The translations under genes were made by a program, and so were the position numbers. Below the pieces are notes generated by a model. That model had not been told where the DNA came from. It made no database searches and was given only the letters and a program-made list of their open reading frames with translations. A DNA stretch of 64,000 bases from Apostichopus japonicus (taxonomy: Eukaryota > Echinodermata > Holothuroidea > Aspidochirotida > Stichopodidae). The stretch spans positions 849,501-913,500 of the forward strand of contig NC_092567.1 of the NCBI RefSeq assembly GCF_037975245.1, written 5' to 3'. Shown here piece by piece: positions 26,395-40,300 of this stretch. Within the stretch, counting starts at the first letter, position 1; every line of letters begins with the position of its first letter.

Positions 26395-27834
26395 TTCGAG
26401 TTAAGGTTTGTGCTCGGCGTATTTATTGGTAATGTGTTTATCTGTTAAAAGTAATCATGACAACAGTTATATAACAGTATATCACCTTATATTATACTGT
26501 GTTGCCTTTCAAATCTTAATATGAATTATTAAATGGGTTATTTTTTTGCGCTGGGAAACATATAGTCATATACCATGTGATGTACAATCAATGTTTGGAT
26601 ACTATAACACAGAACCTTTCTTTGATATTAACTATTCAACTCTTCATAAGCACTCGCTATCATGACAATTACTTTAACTCCAGTACTAATAGTTCATATC
26701 AACTTCTATTTATCGATAATTCACGGTAAGTCTTGGTGATGCATGAAATTCAAGGAAGCATGGATTATGCATATAACATTAAGGGTGGAAGCTTTACAAG
26801 TGAGAGATCACGTTTCAATGCGAATATCTATACATGGAATTGTATGTTGTGACGCCATCTCTCAAAATACTACACAAATTGAATATACCAACATTAAATA
26901 AATTCTATTAGTAAAGACGCTCCTCCCTCCTAACATGATGATGGTTTATTTCACGTTCAGAGTCTCTCATCAATTACAGCGACTGTACTTTACTATGTGC
27001 ATATAGTTCTGTTATCGCAAAACAGGATCCATCCACCAACACAATATACATCAACTTTGTTTTGCGTTTTCTTGTCGGAGTGAGGAATTAAAATAAAATA
27101 ATGCGCAAACGGTTTACAACATATATTTTGGAAGCTTCACAACAAGTGTATATGCTTTCTTGTGTAACGAACAAGTCTTATTAATAATGTTCTCGTAAGC
27201 ACGCCTACACACAAACACACAGAACAACTTCGATGAAAACCTATATGCTCACCAGTTATGGCGGCTGAATTTAATCACTCACCGTTATACTTTAAAACAC
27301 ACGTAGCTTTTTAAAATCCAAGCATAGTTAAACGTAGGTAGAAAGTAGAAAGCGACATAATAATTACCTATGAAGACAGGAAAAATAAACCTGGAGATTG
27401 AACGAAATATCTCTCTGAGTACACTAAACTGAGAACAAACCGTTGTGTAGTACTTGATTTGCTAAATATTAAGTATGAAAAATTGCACATTGAACGTCGA
27501 AACGCAATGAACAAGGCCATTTCAACCGTGACGTCAATAGCACAATGAATCCCGTGCGTTATGTTTGTATACCTTCATTTAAACTTCATTTAACCCGTGT
27601 TCATTCAAGCAAAGCCAATGTAGTTTATTAAGTGAAATACAAAAGTCGATATTCCACATTTTCTCCTGTAATGCCTATTTATAGAACATTACTCAGTTTG
27701 CTGTCGTTTTACTGTTAAGTATCGTATTATAAAGGCGGTATATATAACTTCAAACAGGAAATTGATTTATTTATTGAAGTACGGAATGGCAATAGAAAAT
27801 AACATGCAAAGAATAAAACGTACCCAGGTAGACA
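26395..27834. promoter_or_regulatory. Conserved 5' flank of gene 2 (putative promoter region)
   Basis: Homologous to the flanks of the other three genes. About 90 bp present at 13,610-13,700 and 60,893-60,990 is missing here at about 27,103, where AAATAATG runs straight into GCGCAAACGG. The flank continues to the LINE 3' end at about 27,836. Confidence 0.45.
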
Positions 27835-28195
27835 ATATTTATTTATTTGTTTCTTTTTTCTCCACAGAAGTACAAAGCGGAGGGAAGTCTTCCATAAAGC
27901 TTAAAAGGCTTAACAAAGTGGAAGACTCCCAAACGAAAAAAGTAATTAATAAATACAAATTGAATTTTTGCTACATAATGTACAGTCACTGTTGAAGTAA
28001 ATAACTCATTTACATAATTTAATATGATGATATCAATTCTTTTTTTAAACATTACTTAAATGAATTCTTTGTAGTCTTAGATTTAACGATATTGCTTAAT
28101 GAGTTCCATAACTTAGTTGCACGGTTGCGAAAGCTGCGTGTACCTAATTTCGTATGATAGAAGTTGCAATGAGCATTTTGTCTATTTCGGGTATT

Positions 28196-30894
28196 TTAAT
28201 TGTATAATTCTACATTAATTGTAAAGACATTATGAAAGGAGCCCGGAAGTAGCCCATGCCATGCTTTATACGTAAATACAGCAAGTTGTAGCCTTATAAT
28301 ATCATTTAATTTCAGCAGGTTCTGACCATTAAACAATGGACTAGTATGCTGACGAAATGCAGCTAGTGTTATGTTACGAATTGCACCTTTTTGTAGTTTA
28401 TTGAGACGGCCAAGACAAGTTATGTTAGCACCACACAAAATAATAGAACAGTAGGACAGATGAGGTAGAATGAGCGTATTATAAATCATTCTTAGAATGT
28501 GTTTCGATAGGAAATGTTTTATTTTAGCGAGTATACCAATTTTCCTTGCAACCTTTGAACATATTACTGAAATATGTTGTTGCCAACTTAGTTTTGAATC
28601 AATATATACACCTAAAAATTTTATGTAGTCAAGGGTTGTTGGAGGAATTAAAAACAATGTAGTGTGTTTTGTTGACATTAATAGAAAGCTTGTTTGACCG
28701 AAACCAGTTACTAAACTTTTCTAGTTCATTAGATACAGTAATAGGTAGGATGCTAATATTGTCAGAGTCGAAAAAAAAAGTGGTGTCATCAGCAAACAGA
28801 GTAACTTTTGCAATATTGGACACTTGACATATGTCGTTTACACAAATAATGAATAATAGAGGTCCCAGGATAGATCCCTGTGGTAAACCACAATGGACTT
28901 GGACAAGATCAGAGTTATGTGACTTATACGCAGTAAATTGGTAACGGTGAGATAGGTAGCTGTCGAACCAATTTAGAGTAGTACCTCTTATGTGCAACTT
29001 ATTCAGTTAAATAGAATGATTAATGGTATCAAACGCTTTTCGTAAGTCTAGAAATACACCAATGCAATTCTTATGTTGATCAAGTTTACTGTAGAGATTA
29101 TCAATTGCATCTACCAGAGCGAGCTCAGTGGAGTGATTGTATCGAAATCCGTACTGTTGTTTATTGAAAATGTTGAGTTTATCCAAGAATCTACAAATAC
29201 GATTAAACAATAGTCCTCCTGTAAGTTTCGCAAAACAAGAGAGTAACGATATTGGCCGGTAATTTTCATATACATTGTTCTGGCCATTTTAGTAAATTGG
29301 TAAATCTTTAGCAATTTTCAACTGTATTAAATGATAGGTTACAAATATGGGCTAGTGGTGTGACAATATACTTAGCGGCCTGTTTGATAATATCAGGACT
29401 GAAATCGTCATATCCTGCAGCCTTTTTTGGGTTTAATTTGCAGTGTCGATAGTTTTCAGTAATTCTTCTTCCGTTACGAGGAAGATGAACATGACTTTGG
29501 GTTGGGATTTCTGCGTTTGTGCAAACAAATCTCAGCTTTTTCAAGGGGTTTAATCTTGCTGGCCAGTGAAGGGCCTACATTTACAAAGTAATTGTTAAAA
29601 CTATTAGCAATTTCCTGGTTGTCCGTGACAACGTTTTGGTTATGGTGAAAGGCCGTAGAATATGACGATTGACTGACATTTTTTGTAAGAGTTCATTGAC
29701 TGTTTTCCAGGAACCATTAATGTTATTATTGCTCTCGATAAATTTATTGTGAAAGTATAGTTTCTTTGATGTTCTGATAATATGTGTTAATTTATTTCGA
29801 TAAATAATGTAACATACCTTCTTGTTATTCGATGTTGGATCCTTTAATTGACGTCTATACAAATGATTTTTCTTTTTTATTGATTTTAATATACCACTAG
29901 TAATCCAAGGGTGTCTCTTTTTACGTTTTTTTCTTACATTAATAACATGCACTGGAAAACAGTCATTGTACATATAACTAAAATGATTAAATAATACATT
30001 ATAAGATACATTAGCATCCTTTTCATTAAGAACATCATCCCAATGCTTATATTCTAATTGGGGAATCAAATTACTGATATTATTTATATTGTAATTACGA
30101 ATACGTTTACTATCTCTATTATAGTTTCTAAGTCTTGAATTATTGTCAAGGAAGATGGGAAAGTGGTCGGTAATGTCGGTTACAAATATGCTTGAGTTAA
30201 TTGCAGAATCATCATTAGCAAATATGTTATCAATTAAAGTTGACGATGTACTTGCAACACGGGTAGGATTTGTAATTGCTGGATAAAAATTATTCGAAAA
30301 AGCTAAGTTGAGAAAATCTGTAGATAAGTGGTCGTCAAGTAAGTTATTGTTGAAATCACCCATGATATAAGAATTACTACGTGATTCTGTTAATTTGCCA
30401 TAAATGTTTTGAAACTAAAATTCGTCATAAGAACCCGTCGGTGGTCTATAAATAATGCCAAAAACGTAATGCTTTCTGCCATTTGGGGGGGGGGGGGGGG
30501 TGATCTCTATGAAAAGAGACTCAATTGAGTCATTTAATACAGAGAGATCGTCTCTGCATTTGTAATTATAGTTTTTTTTAATGAATTAACAAACCCCACC
30601 TCCCCTTCTTTTATGGCGGTGTTTTTCTACAAGTCGATAATTATTAATATTGATGATGGATGTATTATTATTGTCATTCAACCAAGTTTCCGTAAAGCCC
30701 AAGGTCCAGAATTCGTTATTAAGTAATGAGATGAAAGTGGTAATATTATCAAAATTTTTGTTAAGACTCCGACTGTTCATATGGAAAATGGTAAAACCAT
30801 TACTAGGGGTAAATTATTATACTTATCGATGTTATAATACTCACAGGAAATATTATCCCTTGTTTCTATTTTGTTTTTTGTTGAATCCATTAAT
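28196..30894 (-). pseudogene. LINE ORF2, copy 2 (several frameshifts)
   Basis: Endonuclease part at about 30,780-29,581 (TETWLND, GDFNNNLL, TLIDNIFAND) and RT parts at 29,544-29,308, 29,210-29,007, 28,997-28,629 and 28,678-28,196 (GFRYNHSTELAL, GLPQGSILGP, LFADD). It is more fragmented than copy 1: an extra break near 29,000 separates the AFDTINH motif from the rest of the palm, and FLDLR replaces FLDLS before KAFD. Confidence 0.86.
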
Positions 30895-31137
30895 ACAAGA
30901 AAGAGTATGATGACGATGACGATATAGAAGTCAGGTTTGATTATTTTTGCTTCTTACGGTTCTAACCTTGCTAAGTTTTGGTGTTGGTGTTTTCTTCTTG
31001 TGTCTTACAAAAATGAAGTTGTCTTCATCCAAAGACATGTGCCTTTTAAGGTGTGCCATAGAGTCATTTACAGTTTCAGTGGTGTCTCCAATATTTCCTG
31101 GTTGGATTTTACGTTCTGTTGGTCTTTGTAGTCGGGT

Positions 31138-32050
31138 TTACTGTGCTTCGTCAGTGGGAGTTTTCTTGGTCGCTGTGGTCGTAGCCTTCGCTTTCTTGGG
31201 AGATTTCGGTGGTTTCTGCTGTGGCTGGATGGTGGTAGGCAGAGGTGAAGGGCCTTCTGCAACGTTGTCCTCTATTGGTTTCTCAGCATTGTCTGGTGTC
31301 TCACTGTTAGTTTCCATTGTATCTTGTGCATCCAGATCATTTTCATTTTGGTCAACTTCTTCCGTACAATCAAAACTTTTGTGTCCGAACTGTTGACATC
31401 GAAAGCACTTCACTTTCGGGCAACGCCTTTCTGCGTGTCCTTGTTTTCCGCAAATTCGGCAAATGTATTTCGGGCATTCTTTCATCGTGTGTTTCTCACT
31501 CAGCCAGTTATTACATACCTTGATTTGGCCATTATGCTTGACTCTCATGTGTATGTTGTCAATAGTCACTGCGTACGGTAGGCTTTTAGCGTTGGTTGGC
31601 ATCTGCAATCTCGCGTATCGAATGCCATTTTCAATCTCTGGGAACTCCTCGTAGTGATTTCTTGTCCAGTCTGTTTTCACCAAGCAGCCATATCCTTCAA
31701 GTTTCGACGAGAGTTCGGCATCCTCGATATAACTTGGAATACCGTATAGGCTTACTGTTCATATCGTTTTCTCTACACCGACAACATTACTATATTCTCC
31801 TTTAGTTTCTAATCCGGTTTCTTGGATCAGTTCAGCATCGGCTCCATTCTTCAAAGTAACAATCCATTGTCCAGACGTTTTGACGCAACCTATTATTCTT
31901 TGGTTCCCGACATCAGCGTGAATCGATTTTACTAAGTCCGTGTAGCTATAGTCTTTATCAAACACTCTAACACTGTTCTCCTTCAGATTGATTGGAGCCG
32001 ATTTCGCGGAATCTATTCTAGCACTATCGCATACCTCAGCGGCGTTCGAC
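31138..32050 (-). pseudogene. LINE ORF1, copy 2 (frameshifted)
   Basis: Same structure as the ORF1 at 3,468: an open part to 31,759, a shift near 31,762, then 31,683-31,138 with two CCHC zinc knuckles (CRICGKQGHAERRC, CFRCQQFGHKSFDC) and a basic Pro/Lys/Thr tail. It retains the canonical Gly in the first knuckle (QGH); copy 1 has QEH. Confidence 0.85.
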
Positions 32051-32265
32051 TACTCACATAGATTTGTTTAGGGTAAAAAATAAGGAAGCTAAGCGTTTGT
32101 CCACAAAAATAGGCAATTCAAAGCCGTCATATAAGGCTACGTAAAGGTTTTGAGTTAATTTACCCCGTATCAAACTTTCGTAACGGTTAAGTAACGTTGT
32201 AAAAAATGTTGAAAAGATGAGACACGTCTTGCAGTCTCAACTGTCAACTGTCAAGTTATATATAA

Positions 32266-34296
32266 GAAGAAAAGAAATCGTCGTTTCTATGTTTCGATCA
32301 AATATAATCATACTTTTAACAGTGATAAAATTATTGTGAAATTGTCCTCATTTTGTAACTGAGGAGTGGGTCCCCGTAAGAATTAACATTAGACATTTAA
32401 CAACGAGACCGTTGACATCGGTACATATGGCAAGCACATATTGTGATAGTATTTGACATTGCCATGATACCTGTGAAGGTTCCATGTCACTTAAATGTTT
32501 CCCCTTGGAGTTGTAGCAACACTCGATCTGCATTAAATTTCACCTTCGATCTCTGTCATTTGGTTCGATGTGCCTGAGAGACACAAGGGTTCATCCCGGT
32601 GACCTTCCCACCAAGTTTGCAGAAATCGGTCCAGCCGTTCTGGGGGAGCTTTGGACACAAATTGTATGAAAATATATAATTTGACCTTTAACCACGTGAC
32701 CTGTGACCTTCAAGTTTGATTCCCATGGCAACCACACATTTTGAAAATGCTTGACATTCCTATTATACTTGACCATTGACCTTTGTCATTTGGTTAGGAG
32801 GGTCTTCGAGACAAAAAGATTTACCCTGGGGTACCTTCCCACCAAGTTTGAAGAGAATCGCCCCAGCCGTCTATTACGAATTTTATGACACCAAATTGGG
32901 CTAAAAAATTCATTTGACCTTTAACCACGTGACTTTTGACCTCGGTTTCCATGGCTAATTTTGATAGTACTTCACCGTTTTATTATATACGAAATGTCTT
33001 TTGAAAATGATATGCTTGATGAGTCTGTTGAGCATTAACCGTGTTATGATGTACTGGACTTTGTTCGTTGTTCACTGTTTGCAAAGATGTAAAGAAGTCA
33101 AAGAAATTCAAAAGGTACGGTAGTATCATATGCTCACTCGACTTGTTTACACCTTGCTCACTAGCCATTGGTGCCAAATTCTGTTTTTTTTTTAAAACTC
33201 CCATTTTACCTGTACTGTTTATTAGTGTGTCTTTTCCGTGCTCTTTCTTCACTCCTATTCAACGATTGTTTCATATGTGGACCATGTTTTTAGAAAATCA
33301 TTACTCGAGATAGGAATACACTAGAGAGCTTCCCATAGCTTTTTTTTGCACATAAAACAGCCTGCATCAATAAACAACTGGACTTTTCTTTTTTGTCTTC
33401 AAAGATTTGATTACATTAAAAAACCGGTCGTTTTGACCTTTTTTTTCTAAAAAATCGTGAGAAAAGTTAAAAATTTCAATCAACTATAACCCTTTCCGAT
33501 ACAACTAGCTAAGACATACAATCAAATCAGGAGCCTCACGTATTTGAAACGGTATTTAGCACATATTATCATGGCTAAATACTACGAAGAGGCGTTATAC
33601 CCATGAAGATATATTTTGTATTTTTAAACAGCTGTAAAGTATATGTGTTATGTTTCGGGGAAGCCCAAGGTTTATCCGATACATTTTTCCCGAGTTATTG
33701 CAACTACTGTGGACTTAAGGTGAAAGGCAAATTAGAACATGGGAAGTTGTGGTGTTCCATCGAGGATTGTAATATGACTCGATAAACACTCATTTTCAAC
33801 ATGAGTCAGAAACCTACATTGGGGCTAAGTCCGTTTTAGAGAAATGACGGTTTCGACGACAGTACCTTAGAAACGTTCCTTTTGTTCCGTCTTCATATAT
33901 TCTGCTGCAGATGGTACATGGACAATGTGTCATTATTAGGAAAACTCTTCGTTGGACAAGTTTTATAACAGAAATGCTTAAGAACAAGTCTTAGTTTGGA
34001 TAATATTGGAAAGTACCGTAGTGCTGCAGTATGGTTATGAAATAATCTAAATTTCGCGTATAGCTTTTGTCTTAATCATGCATGATTACACTTTGATTAA
34101 GGTTTACTCGTTTATTATGGCACTTATACCTCTTTTCAATCACGTAAGTCAACCGTAACCCCCCCCCCCCCCCAGACTGCTCAAAGTGCTTGAACCCGAA
34201 AAGAAAAGCCATATCCCTATTGAGACCATGACAGTGTGACCGTACTTTAAGGATCAATTCAACTTCAACAAGGAGGTCGAATTGATATTTGATATG
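32266..34296. other. Spacer of unit A', no gene seen
   Basis: Matches 4,596-5,949 and additionally keeps about 677 bp (33,009-33,685) that unit A has lost; unit B retains part of that segment at 14,757-15,180. Diverged 200-240-bp tandem repeats lie at about 32,360-33,000. The short ORFs at 32,983-33,313 are not conserved frames. Confidence 0.6.
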
Positions 34297-34522
34297 GGGA
34301 TATTCGTCCGGGGTTATTTATCCGGGGGGTAATTGTCTAGGGGGTATTCGTCCGAGGAGGTAGTTGTCCGGGTGGGTAGTTGTCCGGGGTATTGTCCTCG
34401 GGGGTAATCGTCCGGGGGTATTTGTCCGAGGTATATTTGTCCGGTGGGTAATCGTCCAGGGGGTTATTGACTGGGGGGTAATCGTCCGGCTGTATTTGTC
34501 TTGGTGGTATTTGTCCTGTCAC
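34297..34522. repeat. Minisatellite with a GTCCGGGGGTATT core, copy 2
   Basis: Near-identical to 5,950-6,175, with no change in array length. Confidence 0.85.
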
Positions 34523-37304
34523 GTATTGATTGAACTATTTCTTTTCATTACAATCGTCTACAAAATACCAATTTAACGTTACGTAGTGAGCCTTTTCAAA
34601 AGTAAGCACTTCTATAAACTATTAATGAATATAAACGAATGAGAGCATTATGATACGTTGATATGATGACAACAATTTTGTAATCCTGTCGGGTTAGAAT
34701 CACAGTCGATCGTTTCTCAAATGACCAAGGTTACCAATGCGGCGACACTTGAATGCCCTTCCACACATGAATCCAAATGCTGGTTAGGAGGACACACAAA
34801 TTTTCTGTTACTAAATATATCCTTAATAAGAAGACGTTTACGTTTCAAATTGTTACACTAACGTTTGATGTAAGTGAATGCTCAAATTGAATGGAACTGC
34901 GTCGGATGCCACGTAGCCATCGCATGCTAGATGTAAACAACTCTTATCATGGCAGTTTATGAATTATAGTGTCACTGAACATTTTCCGAATATCGATAGA
35001 AATGGACGGCTCCACTCCATTGTTATTTAGGTAAGTGATTTAAAGTCTCGGATCGATTGGTAATGGTTACTGCAGAGAAGTGCGAATGATACAAGATGCA
35101 AAAATACATATACTCTCATGCCAAAAGTGTTATTTTTTGCAGTCGTTTCTGGATTCCAAGTTCAAAGATGCTTTGTTGAAGTGATCTCAAATATAGCGTA
35201 ATGTATTTTACCCCTCTAAACAACAACATAAACTTTTCTTCAAACTTTTCTACAACATTTTTCATGGGGTAAATCGATCTCGACCGACGAGTTTTCTTGA
35301 ACGACTACCGTGACTATCCGTAGCATTGTATTTTTATAATCATTTAAGTCATATATTCAACGTCATTTATTCACTTATATATCAAAGTAATTTTTACACA
35401 ACTTACTTTCATATTAAATTACATTAACACATGTTTGACTACAAGATCAACGATTTCGGGCTAATTCGGGCAGATTGTAAAAAAAAAATATCCAAGACAC
35501 CATTTCCTTTCCACCTGGGATATATTATTAGGTCGTGACAAGTAAAGTACAAGCATTAATAGGCCAACACAATATCATACGATTGAACAGAGATATAACT
35601 GCCATACTAAACTAGTAAATCTTGGTTAAGTTGTAATAATATGATAAAAACAAAACATCCACCACTACAAAACTTAAGCTTCTCCGAAACATAGTAAATG
35701 TATTGTATGGGTTAAGAGGAAGATAAAATATTTACAAACACACATCAGTTAAATGTAGCCGTGAATTGAGTAAAATGACTAGTAATCAATCATCACGATT
35801 TTCAATGAACAGTATTTGGTAAGGCTATATCGCATACCAAGACAGTGTTGTATAGACAGTAGTTACTATAATGTTCTTTCTTGCAACCGGACATATCTTA
35901 GAATTTCTACATACAACTTCCCCTCAAAACAAGGGTTCTTTAATGATGTTAATTTTGTTAATGTAATGTACATGTCACCCCAGAGGATCCCTTTAAGGAA
36001 TGACTAGGTCTTTCTTTACAGACCAATGGATTAACAATACGAGTTTTGTCTCAATTGAGGAGATAATATAATCAATTCATTCGAACTTAAGTTACTACCT
36101 CATGCATCCATCAACGACGCGTGAATATTGTATAAGCAATCTCTTTCAAGATATAGCTTTGTCGAAAGATAAATAAACATCGTACGTGTATTGTTTAAGA
36201 TAATTTCAATTCAGTTATTATATGCAAGTTATATATAGATACACGATATGAGACTCAATAAGCAAATCAAGCTGAAAATATTGCTGAGTGGAATCTTTCA
36301 AACATAACTTTACTCGAGTATAGGTTTGCAATGGTTTTGTTTTAGACAATGCAAGTACTCAGACAGGGACTTTATTTATTTCGTCAGGAACAATAAACTT
36401 CCACAGAAGGTGTTTTAACTATAGTGTTTTTCTTTCTATGCTATTATGGATGACGCTGATTTTATTGTCACATTTCAACTCTGGCGGGCATTGTTATTAC
36501 GATGACTCACGAATCATTTTGCCTATGGCAAGCCAAAAGATGATCAAGACTTGAGCAAAAACTTCGGGCGGAATATCTGCCATTTGAGACAGTTTGCCAA
36601 TGGAAACTATTTTTTATTGTCACCTCATATCATGCTTCAAGGAACTCGTATCGGCAATATGAATAGTTCCAAGCCTTCATATGATGAAACACGATAATTC
36701 TGCTCAAACTGTCAGTTCTTGCGCTATAAGCGTCACAGTACCTCATTGTAAAAATAAGTCCGAACTTGGCAGAGAATAATATAGTGGGATGTTATGAACA
36801 TGTTCGTTGAATAAAGGACATCATTTCAAATACTATTAATTAGCGAATCGCTCCAAACATCCAATCACATTTCAACACAAGATATTTTTCAAGCAAGCAA
36901 TGTATAAGTGTTATAAAAAATCTACTTTAAAAAAATAACATTTGATACCTCGAACCAGCAAATGAAACGTTGATCTAACAAAGTTCCTCCTGTCCAACTA
37001 ATTATGTTTTGTTTTACCATGATCATGAACGATCATTGCAAAGAATGAATCAAACCAGTTGAATAAGAATTATGAATCGTCTGTTTATTTTTATGTAAGT
37101 ACATTACAACAACGATATACTTCTATTGTTCGAAATTGACAGATGTTGAAAGACATGGAACTTTGTTGCGCAACGTCGATGACGAACACAAAATGTTAGC
37201 AACCGGTAACCAAGACGGTAGACAGAAAAAATGGATTAAAATCTATAATTGTAACTTTCGCATTATCTCAGAGTATAAGCAAAAGGAAGCAAAAATATGT
37301 TGTC
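34523..37304. other. Spacer and 3' flank of gene 3, no gene seen
   Basis: About 2.8 kb of AT-rich, non-coding sequence homologous to 17,100-18,880 plus 21,988-22,606. At about 36,690 it preserves the empty target site of T1. It includes the 1.75 kb missing downstream of gene 1 and the polyadenylation signal at 37,084. Confidence 0.55.
37084..37089 (-). promoter_or_regulatory. Polyadenylation signal AATAAA, gene 3
   Basis: TTTATT on the plus strand, about 215 nt after the stop of gene 3, conserved in genes 2 and 4. In unit A this segment is deleted. Confidence 0.55.
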
Positions 37305-40300
37305 TTAATTCGCATTAACGACATGTTGATTGTTCACTGCATAGTTGTAAGATGGTGGTACACCTTGGATGTTTGAAGTATATGGAATTGGCTGACCATT
37401 GGTTATGATCACTGCAGGGTAATGGGCCTGGGTATTGATTGGTTGATGTGGTAGCTGGGTGGGTTGGTATACAATCTAGAAATTTAAAGTTGATTGATAT
37501 CAGATATCAGACGGAGTAAACTTATAAATGAACATCATATCATACCATTAATCATATCATATCATATTGTATCACTATATAACTATATTATTAAATCCTG
37601 TACTAAAGACGTTTCGCGTACTTGTGTAGGAATTCTGATATCATGTCATATTGCATATTGATAACTATATTATATAAATATATTTGGAATTTCGTTGATT
37701 TAGTGCAAATAGTATATACAACTGTACCTTTCTGTTAAATAATGACATATTAACTGCACCTTAACACATAATAGCAATTGCTATTCAAGCTATGAGCTGT
37801 TCAGTTTAAAACTTAAGCCGGAACTGGGTATCCATTACAATTTGTTAATTTGTAGTCACGATGTAACGAACAAATCCCAGAATGATAAACGAGGGAATAA
37901 CTTCATTACTGAGTTTCCTAAATTGACATCTTATAGATGAAATACCGATTAAAAAATTAGTTTGTTACAAATAACAGAAAATATTTGACCACTATAATTA
38001 CTTCAATATATCGAATTTTATTTAAAAAAGTGTGGGTAGTTTTAAGCGACCTTAACTTTATTACATTAACAAGTTACTTTTGCATTCACTTGTGTTACCG
38101 TCGTCATTTACATAAAGAAAGCAGTTTGTTCACATTCAGTGAATAAATGTTGCAATAATGAAGATCTATATGACGTAATACACTAATGACAATTGTTATA
38201 ACACTATCAATAATAACAGCACTATATATTTGTAGCTAAAGTAAAAAAATATATGTTAATATTGAAGACATTCACTGTGTTAACACGCAGGGACGTAGCC
38301 AAAAAATTGAAATGGTGGAGTAGAATTTGAAAAGAGCCACTTCTCACAAAAGGAGCATTATTACACCTAAGGTAGCGGCATCATTTACAAAGAAAGTTCT
38401 GCTCGAAATGCCTCCCACGTTGCAGGAAATAAATAATAATATACGGTAAGAGCATTGTATAACGTAGCACACGAACTTTCAGAGAAAAGATTGAGAAGGG
38501 TTGCTTAGCTTACTTCAACCTGAAAAGAGGGCTTTAATGATATTTCCTGTTTTTAGTTACATTTTATTTTTCAGGATACTGAAAGGGAGGGGACAATATC
38601 TCCCATTGCTCCCCTGGCTACGTCCCTGGCAGACGTCTAACTAAGATGTCTGCAATTTACAACGTGATTGTACTTTGGTAGATGTTTTTGTTATTTCTTA
38701 AGATATCAGAGAAATAAAAGTTTGTCAAATTATCACGAAAACGTTCTTAGCAATGAACTGTTTTTCCACATTGTAAAAAAATCTAAGGAAACAGTGACCA
38801 CACTTACCATTTGCTGAGGCTGATTGTTACTTCCAGGACAAACTGCAACACAGGTGAAGCTTGCTCCGATGATGGCAGCCAGTGATTGGATGGCACAGGT
38901 CACAGCCAATAAGATGTAAAACGCCAAATGAGTGTTCGCCTGGTGTACGTTCCCATCATCGTAGTAGTAGTAGTACTGTTAACAAATACGTCATGATGAC
39001 ATCATAGCACATGAATTTTACATTTCTTTTACTACATTGTAAGTTCTTTAGTTGCCCCAGAACAATGGCACGTTTTTTTTTTCTTAGCCTCCGATGTACT
39101 CTGAATTCAAGGTTTTGTTTTACCAACGTATACTTCTGTGGGTAAATGATTTGTATAAAAGCAGCAACAAAGAAGAAGAAATGTTTTTTTTTTTTACCAT
39201 GTGGATTTCTTTCAATAGTAAATTAGAAAAATTAATTAAGCGGTGATTTAACGTCTGTTCTTTAACTAAAACCGCCTTTTTGCAAACAGTTAACAATGAC
39301 AACCGTAGTATTCCGTTAGTAATAAATGAGGTCACGTGGGGAAAATGTTAATGACTGCAGGTCAAGTAACAGTTGCAACAAATTATTGCTCAACGCTATG
39401 GGATACGAATTTTGATTCACATATTTAATTTACACTACATCTAAACGATGGTATTACTTACGCCGTTCTTCAATGAACCTACGCAATTTGCCGCAACTGC
39501 TGAACTGATGAGGCCGCCACCACCAATGACTGACGCAATGATGGCCAGAATCATGTAAACAATGACCTGCAATAATAAGAACAATTCGCAAGAGGGATTT
39601 GTTTTAAAATCGGGGTAACCATGTGAAGCCAATTCCCATTTAGAGAGTTTTTTTTTTACGCAGAACAAAACTGGATTTTTTTTAGACGTAAACTTGTACA
39701 TTTTGATGCACATGTATCATTATGTTTGTGACTAGGTCTACAGGAAAGGTAGGGCTAATAACTGTTGTTTATTTAGGAATTTGGTGTGATCCGTATGTTA
39801 ATCGTAAGAACAACAACGTAGGCAACAAAGTAGAGTTAATGTAACACGACAGTACATTGAACCGTTATGTTCCTCGATCTCAAATAAACGAATATGAGAT
39901 ATCAAGTTTCGAAGTTCCCACCTTTTACCAGATTGCAACTTGTGGTACCTAGTTATATCTTCCTCGACAGAAGGTAGGACTGAAAACGATAATGCCGATC
40001 TGCGGATTTATTATACGCAGCTTCCATATGGACTAGACCTTTCCCTTGCGAAATTCTTGGTATAGGGTCACAACTCCAAGAGAAATCCAAGAGTGGATGA
40101 CTTGCAACAAGTTAAAATTAAATGAGAGCAAAACTGAGTTCATTGTGCTTGGATCACCCTATTTTCTTCAGAAACTGCCACCTGTGTAACACAGTCGGTT
40201 CGGAACTTGGGCATAATGTTTGATGCAAATATGACTATGACTAAACAAGTATCTAGCCTCTGTCAATCGACACATTTCCAGTTAAGAAACATCCGGAGAA

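Larger units (their letters stand above)
27836..32265 (-). mobile_element. CR1/L2-like LINE, copy 2 (degenerate, near full length)
   Basis: Near-identical duplicate of the LINE at 169-4,595 with the same ends, gene order and frame breaks, so it came with the segmental duplication and not by retrotransposition. Private changes include a damaged RT region near 29,000-29,310 and a longer G run (14) at 30,486. Confidence 0.88.
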
